A stretch of DNA of 11,174 nucleotides. Origin: Hondaea fermentalgiana (lineage: Eukaryota; Sar; Bigyra; Thraustochytrida; Thraustochytriidae). The notes below the pieces were generated by a model. It made no database searches. It was not told the DNA's origin and was given only the letters and a program-made list of their open reading frames with translations. Location: NCBI GenBank assembly GCA_014084085.1, contig NPFB01000233.1:1-11174 (forward strand), in the 5' to 3' direction. Of the stretch, positions 7,601-11,174 are shown piece by piece. Position 1 is the first letter of the stretch; each line of letters starts with the position of its first letter. Made by a program: the position numbers and the translations under genes.

Positions 7601-9560
7601 CCGAGCCGGATCCAACCTTGAAGCTGACGGTCAGCTCCTCTCCATTGTCTATTATGGCGCAATTCAGCCAGGACTTGGGCCCACACAGCGGCAAGCCTGC
7701 GCGAATATGCTATTAGATCTTTTCCTTCGCAAAGATGCCCTGAAGGTTAGCAACACGAGGAGGCGACAACTGTTCGGGCTTGTCTCTGATGGTGATGATG
7801 CTTCCTTAGTCGCCTGTTTGGCGTTGCTGGACACTGAAGACCTCAAGCTGCAGATGATTGGGGCTCAATTTATTTCGCACGGGGCTTGGACTGGCGCAAC
7901 TTCAACGCAGACCTTCGTTGCAGCTTCCGGCCTCCGCGCTCTTGTCGAAATGGCCTGGCAATCTCGCAATGCGATTGCTCGTCAAGAGGGACTGCGAGCG
8001 TTGCTCGAGCTTTCCACAAAATACAAGACCGTCCAGATAGCTCTGGCGCGGGATGCGTTATTGGAGCTCATTCTTTTAGCCAAGCACGTGGCGGTTGTCT
8101 CCGAGTCTGGCGTCCAAGAGAAGGGGGAGAAAGGAGAAAAGCAAGTGGAGGAGAGGGAGGAGAAGAAGAAGGAGGAGAAGAAGGAGGAGGAGAAGAACAA
8201 GAAGCAGGAGAAGCTGGTAAAGAGGGCAAGCAAATCCACCGAAAGCCACCACAAGCAATATCTGCAGCGGTGTCTCTCCCAGATCATCACTGCCCTTCAG
8301 TCAAACCACAAGAATCGCACTCTTTTCTACCAAAATGAGTTGCGTCTTTCAATGGACGCCAGTCTTGCATTTGAAACGCATCAGCTGCCGTGGACCATCG
8401 AGGATGACGAAGACTCGTTGAAAGAAAAGAATCAAAGCAGATGTCAAGATTTGCAAACCACGACGACGTCGATTCGCGTAGAATATCAGGACTGGATGTC
8501 TGCGGCTTTCCAAGAAAGCAGCTTCCGGAACCATCTTTACGTACCAGCTCGGCCAGTTCCTCAGGAATCATCACTTGCCAATAGGCCGGGCCGGAAGCGG
8601 CGCCCTCCCATGCAACAGCGACGTCTCTTATACAAATCCGAACAATCTCTCTGGAAGCCAACCACGCAAGCCACAGACGGTGGCTCTCGCTGGGAGCCCC
8701 ATATTATAACAGCGGAGGTTTCCACGCCATCACCGACAGCGGAGCAAACTCTTGTGCCTCAGATTCTGGATGATCGGGATGGATCTGACGCCGATCATGG
8801 TCAGAGCATTCAACGAATTCAAGACAGTTCCGTTCTTGTGAAGCGCGACGAAGAAGAGGAGGAAAAGCAAAGGCATGCCATTCTTCAAAGTTTAGGAATT
8901 CAACTGCGAGACGCTTCGCGCGAAAAGAAGCGGTACCGGGTGATGACCGACCGCATGTACACCTTTGCCTCGAACGAAAGCTCACTGAAGGCCAGAGCGC
9001 TTGCAAGTGCTTCAAATTCGTCAAAACCTGGCATGAGTCTTTTTCATCACGTGCTCGGCTCGAAAGTCAGCGACACGTGCGGACTCAAAAAAGTACAGCT
9101 TGATGAGGAGAATGTGATTTTTGTGTACACATCGACGGAGCCAGCGATTCCGCTTCTGCCCCGTGCGCAACCAGGACCCGTACCTAGTACCATACTGTGC
9201 ACGCCTACGTTTGAGGATTTTCAACGCACCAGCATCGGCCTCTTGTATCAAGCAGGGGCGCCAACGATGTCTGCATTGAAGAGCGTCAAGTCATTCATTC
9301 CCCGGACAACGCGAAAAGCACTGGCACCTTCAGAATGCGTTTTTACGCGCTTTGGCGAGTATTTGCGAGCGAAGCAGCTGCAGGCCCCGTGGGACAAGTA
9401 TGGAACGCTCAACGCAGCAAGCTTTGCAGTTGCGATTATCTCTCCAAGCCTTTACAAGCTGATTCGGGAAAATGATGGCGAGACTGCCTCGGATGACGCG
9501 AATTTGAACGAGGGATTTACAAAAAGTTTTCGGCGTCGCCGCCGCAACAAATTAAAGTAG
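4657..9560 (+). CDS. Large ARM/HEAT-like solenoid protein, family not recognised
   Basis: Proposed exons 4657-4796 and 4862-9560, 1,612 residues, ending in TAG 9558-9560. A plain ATG at 4794 gives an unspliced 1,588-residue version, but that ATG directly abuts the proposed donor. ATG 4657 has G at -3 and +4. In spliced numbering: a Ser/Thr/Gln-rich, probably disordered N-terminus to about 180; an ARM-like helical solenoid from about 275 to 1,125, clearest in the segments with AVHALWDLSVCEGNRL and AAGSALVNLCCELAREEF and again near 1,050-1,115; a Lys/Glu-rich charged linker at about 1,132-1,169; and a C-terminal region of unknown fold ending in a basic tail (FRRRRRNKLK) that could act as a nuclear signal. 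ARM solenoids typically bind proteins, so a scaffold or adaptor is inferred. No catalytic motif, signal peptide or transmembrane helix is apparent. It shares a promoter region with the RCC1/EF-hand gene and nearly abuts the OTU gene at its 3' end. Confidence 0.82.
4797..4861 (+). other. Candidate 65-nt first intron of the solenoid gene
   Basis: GTACAG starts at 4797 and ACTCCAG ends at 4861, with a GCTGAC branch-like site at 4851-4856, 5 nt before the terminal AG. The frame from ATG 4657 (MATADSMLAFQGN...) joins in phase to the long ORF, splitting a Trp codon (TG|G). Of the donor GTs I checked in exon 1, this is the one that restores frame to this acceptor with a reasonable length. Confidence 0.52.
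8116..8226 (+). repeat. Purine-rich GAG/AAG tract encoding a Lys/Glu linker
   Basis: Almost all bases on the plus strand are A or G, including a pure purine run of 51 bp at 8147-8197. It encodes EEREEKKKEEKKEEEKNKK-type sequence inside the solenoid gene, between the ARM-like region and the C-terminal region. Such mirror-like polypurine runs can form triplex DNA and vary in length. In the protein it would be a charged single helix or flexible linker. Confidence 0.8.
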
Positions 9561-9566
9561 CAATTG

Positions 9567-10874
9567 CTATTGCATCTTTGATTTCTTTGTGCTCTCCCAA
9601 AGGGCCGCCTCGAGAAGCGCAATCTCTGTTGCAGCAAGGTCCTGCTCAGTCTCTATCAAATCGGGAGGAACTGCCGAACCATTTCTTTCTGACTTTGACT
9701 GCAACGTCGGACGTGGCGCCGTGATGACCGGAAATGGAGAAGATGAGGAGGAGGAAGACGAGGAAGACGAGGAAGAGGATGAGGACGATGAGGAAAAGGA
9801 AACAGAGGAGGACGATGAGGAAGAGGACGAGGACGAGGACGAGGATGTGGGTGCAACTGCAGAGCTCGACTGAGCCGCTTTATCAACAGCCGCCCTGTCG
9901 GTCGGGCGAGGTATGTACATATCATAAAGTTCGGCGATACTTCTTTTCCGAGTCTCTTCGAGTAGATCGCGCTCGAGTTTGCCGGGCTCCAAGCCGGGAA
10001 GGCCAAGGCCGACGCCGACTGAGGCTTCCCAAGGATCAATGAGAGCATCATAGTGATTGCCATTCGAGTATAGCAGCCTGATGGGCGCATCTTTGCTTTT
10101 GTATGCAGTCTGAAAAATGTTGATGGGCTTGGTCGGGTCTCTGGAAGTAGCGGTCGGCTCTGCAACGGATGAAGCTGGGCGCTCAGCGTTTGGTTGATAG
10201 ACCTGAACTGTCCTGTTGTACAACTCCGAGACCGCCTGTAGTTCTAGATTACTTCCGAAAATGCCGTCCTGTTTCATCGTTTGCAGGTAGGTGTCGAAAT
10301 TACCCGAGGCAAACTCAGAAAAGTGATGTTTGTCCTTGGTCATATGTTCCACGACCCGGGCCCGCACCTCGGCGTGCCACTCGGGTTCTCCGAGAACCTG
10401 AGCACTAATCGCGCGAAACAGACAGTTTCCATCACCACGCATGCGCCTAATCTCGAGGCCGCGACGCTTCTTGAGGAGCGTGAGAAAGTGAATCATGTCA
10501 CCATCTTCTGAGGTTTCCCCCTTGCTTCCTTGGACCGTCTCTTTTGATTCGAGGGCTCGGTCCGGGCTTCTCGATGCTGCAGGCACCTCGCGCTCTGTCC
10601 GTCTGCCGCCATGCTGCTGCTTGTGCCTCCCGCCATTCGCTGCCCGCAGACGCTGGTCCTCGAGGTCCGCGCTCGCGGGAGTGTCACCATGTCCAGGTCC
10701 GGGTCCATTCCTCGCAGCTGTCGCGCGCAGGGCCTGACCCGCGACTGGTGCGGCCTGCGCTCCGGCACGGGCGCGCGCTCTTGCCCTCGCCCGTGCAGCC
10801 TCCGCGGCCGCCGCTGCCTCGCGCGAGGCTGCCAGCGCCGCTTCGGCGTCGGCGCCTTGCAGGACGAGTCTCAT
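9567..10874 (-). CDS. OTU-family deubiquitinase, OTUD5-like, with polyserine linker and C-terminal UIM
   Basis: 435 residues, ATG 10872-10874 to TAG 9567-9569. OTU cysteine proteases cleave ubiquitin from substrates or chains. The OTU core lies at about 128-300: RGDGNCLFRA places Asp148 and the catalytic Cys151, and NGNHYDALID places His274 with an acidic Asp276 two residues on, the expected H-x-D/N arrangement. After the core, VGVGLGLPGLEPG (286-298) closely matches a motif I recall from OTUD5/DUBA, which is why I prefer that subgroup. The N-terminus is an Ala/Arg low-complexity stretch. Residues 344-379 hold serine runs of 14 and 19 split by VSF. The C-terminus (ATEIALLEAALWES) fits a ubiquitin-interacting motif, a feature also found at the OTUD5 C-terminus. 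All catalytic residues are present, so it should be active. A TATA-like box lies about 45 nt upstream. An upstream coding exon cannot be excluded because the minus-strand frame ending at 10871 (ATGA overlap with this start) also looks protein-like. Confidence 0.92.
   Translation of the reverse strand: MRLVLQGADAEAALAASREAAAAAEAARARARARARAGAQAAPVAGQALRATAARNGPGPGHGDTPASADLEDQRLRAANGGRHKQQHGGRRTEREVPAASRSPDRALESKETVQGSKGETSEDGDMIHFLTLLKKRRGLEIRRMRGDGNCLFRAISAQVLGEPEWHAEVRARVVEHMTKDKHHFSEFASGNFDTYLQTMKQDGIFGSNLELQAVSELYNRTVQVYQPNAERPASSVAEPTATSRDPTKPINIFQTAYKSKDAPIRLLYSNGNHYDALIDPWEASVGVGLGLPGLEPGKLERDLLEETRKRSIAELYDMYIPRPTDRAAVDKAAQSSSAVAPTSSSSSSSSSSSSSSVSFSSSSSSSSSSSSSSSSSSSPFPVITAPRPTLQSKSERNGSAVPPDLIETEQDLAATEIALLEAALWESTKKSKMQ
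9738..9845 (-). repeat. Serine-codon triplet repeat (polyserine tract)
   Basis: Imperfect TCN-type triplets encode two serine runs of 14 and 19 residues in the OTU protein. On the plus strand the same DNA reads GAG/GAC/GAA and creates an antisense acidic ORF (9589-9873) that I take as a by-product. The codons are mixed (several serine codons), so this is an older or selected polyserine tract and not a pure microsatellite, though length variation is likely. Confidence 0.85.
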
Positions 10875-10918
10875 CGCGGGCTTTTCGCGCTTTGTGCTCC
10901 TTCTTCGAAGGCTCCTGG

Positions 10919-10925
10919 ATTTATA
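10919..10925 (-). promoter_or_regulatory. TATA-like box upstream of the OTU gene
   Basis: Reads TATAAAT on the minus strand, 44 nt before the ATG at 10874. With initiation about 30 nt downstream, the leader would be only about 15 nt. This supports the chosen start. The same bases can also be read as a GTATAA donor in an alternative spliced model, so it is not decisive. Confidence 0.35.
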
Positions 10926-11004
10926 CCATAGTGGTAGTAGTCGGCCTTTTCGGGTGGTGCTGCATCCTGTGATCGTGAGCTCTGCGTACTACTTTTTCCG
11001 GCAG

Positions 11005-11174
11005 ATGGTTCACCTGGAGACGGAAACCGTACTCAAAGCTCGAAGAAAATTAGAAGAATGCGTGATTGACAGACAGACTTCTGTCAATCTAAATCTCAGG
11101 AAATTTGTTCAGAGTGCTCCCCAGTCTCGCCCGGTTCTCCTTCGCAAAGTAACTTTATTTTCCCGACGCGGTAT
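11005..11174 (+). CDS. Possible start of a divergent gene, cut by the right edge
   Basis: From ATG 11005 the frame stays open for 56 codons to the window edge, beginning MVHLETETVLKARRKLEEC. The peptide is mixed and helix-prone and the ATG has G at +4 but C at -3. Its distance from the OTU ATG (130 nt) resembles the other divergent pair in the window. Against it, the frame is also open far upstream into the antisense of the OTU gene, an open run of this length is not rare by chance, and the minus strand here also has protein-like stretches. No function can be assigned. Confidence 0.28.
   Translation, partial: MVHLETETVLKARRKLEECVIDRQTSVNLNLRKFVQSAPQSRPVLLRKVTLFSRRG
11064..11089. repeat. Perfect 9-bp inverted repeat (GATTGACAG / CTGTCAATC)
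   Basis: Arms at 11064-11072 and 11081-11089 are exact reverse complements around an 8-base spacer. Each contains TGACAG, a known core of TALE homeodomain sites, so it could bind a dimer in the promoter upstream of the OTU gene. It could instead be an RNA hairpin or coincidence, and it lies inside the possible right-edge ORF. Confidence 0.45.

Larger units (their letters stand above)
10875..11174. other. Region upstream of the OTU gene to the right edge
   Basis: These 300 bases hold the TATA-like box, a 9-bp inverted repeat and two competing open segments. One is the plus-strand frame from ATG 11005 to the edge. The other is a minus-strand frame ending at a TGA at 10873-10871, with residues such as EKADYYHYGINPGAFEEGAQ. 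A GT at the GTATAA of this second frame can be joined in phase to the OTU frame at an AG in CTGCAAG (71-nt intron), but the extension lacks an ATG inside the window. I cannot decide between promoter, upstream exon and a second gene. Confidence 0.35.

Noticed and set aside
9589..9873. Plus-strand acidic ORF rich in Glu and Asp
   Set aside because: It is the antisense of the polyserine triplets in the OTU gene; the catalytic OTU frame clearly explains the DNA.
1..11174. CRISPR arrays, tRNA or rRNA genes, transposases or prophage-type genes
   Set aside because: I saw no regularly spaced repeats, no tRNA or rRNA sequence, and no recombinase, transposase or viral structural motif in any long frame.

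Overview
The window looks like nuclear DNA of a compact-genome, probably single-celled eukaryote. The reasons are long multidomain proteins of eukaryotic type (RCC1 repeats fused to EF-hands, an OTU deubiquitinase, a large ARM/HEAT-like solenoid), small GT...AG introns with CTAAC/TACTAAC/CTGAC branch-like sites, and no bacterial operon or ribosome-binding-site pattern. The lineage cannot be fixed from sequence alone; a stramenopile or algal protist would fit.

Layout, left to right. (1) The last 24 codons of a plus-strand gene run off the left edge and end at 75. A possible extra terminal exon lies at 316-486. (2) A convergent 3' spacer follows. (3) A minus-strand gene at 583-4401 encodes an RCC1 / EF-hand pair / leucine-rich repeat / EF-hand pair protein. 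Its uninterrupted core ORF has no in-frame ATG before the second RCC1 repeat. I infer a short 5' exon (4303-4401) joined across an 80-nt intron, and two small introns near the 3' end. (4) A divergent promoter region at 4402-4656 holds a 39-bp strictly alternating pyrimidine-purine tract. It also holds two copies of one decamer containing TTCnnGAA, in the same orientation and at nearly the same distance (71 and 66 nt) from the ATG of each flanking gene. (5) A plus-strand gene at 4657-9560 encodes a protein of about 1,612 residues with an ARM-like helical solenoid, a Lys/Glu-rich charged linker and a basic C-terminus; I do not recognise its family. (6) A minus-strand gene at 9567-10874 encodes an OTU cysteine protease resembling OTUD5, with a polyserine linker and a C-terminal UIM-like helix. 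Its stop codon is only 6 nt from that of gene 5, tail to tail. (7) The right edge (10875-11174) holds a TATA-like box for the OTU gene, a perfect 9-bp inverted repeat, and an open plus-strand frame that may begin another divergent gene.

The genes do not form an obvious pathway. The two most informative relations are the shared bidirectional promoter of the RCC1/EF-hand and solenoid genes, which suggests co-regulation (possibly stress-type, if the TTCnnGAA sites are heat-shock elements), and the tail-to-tail packing of the solenoid and OTU genes, which forces overlapping antisense 3' transcript ends. All splice models and regulatory sites are read by eye and untested.
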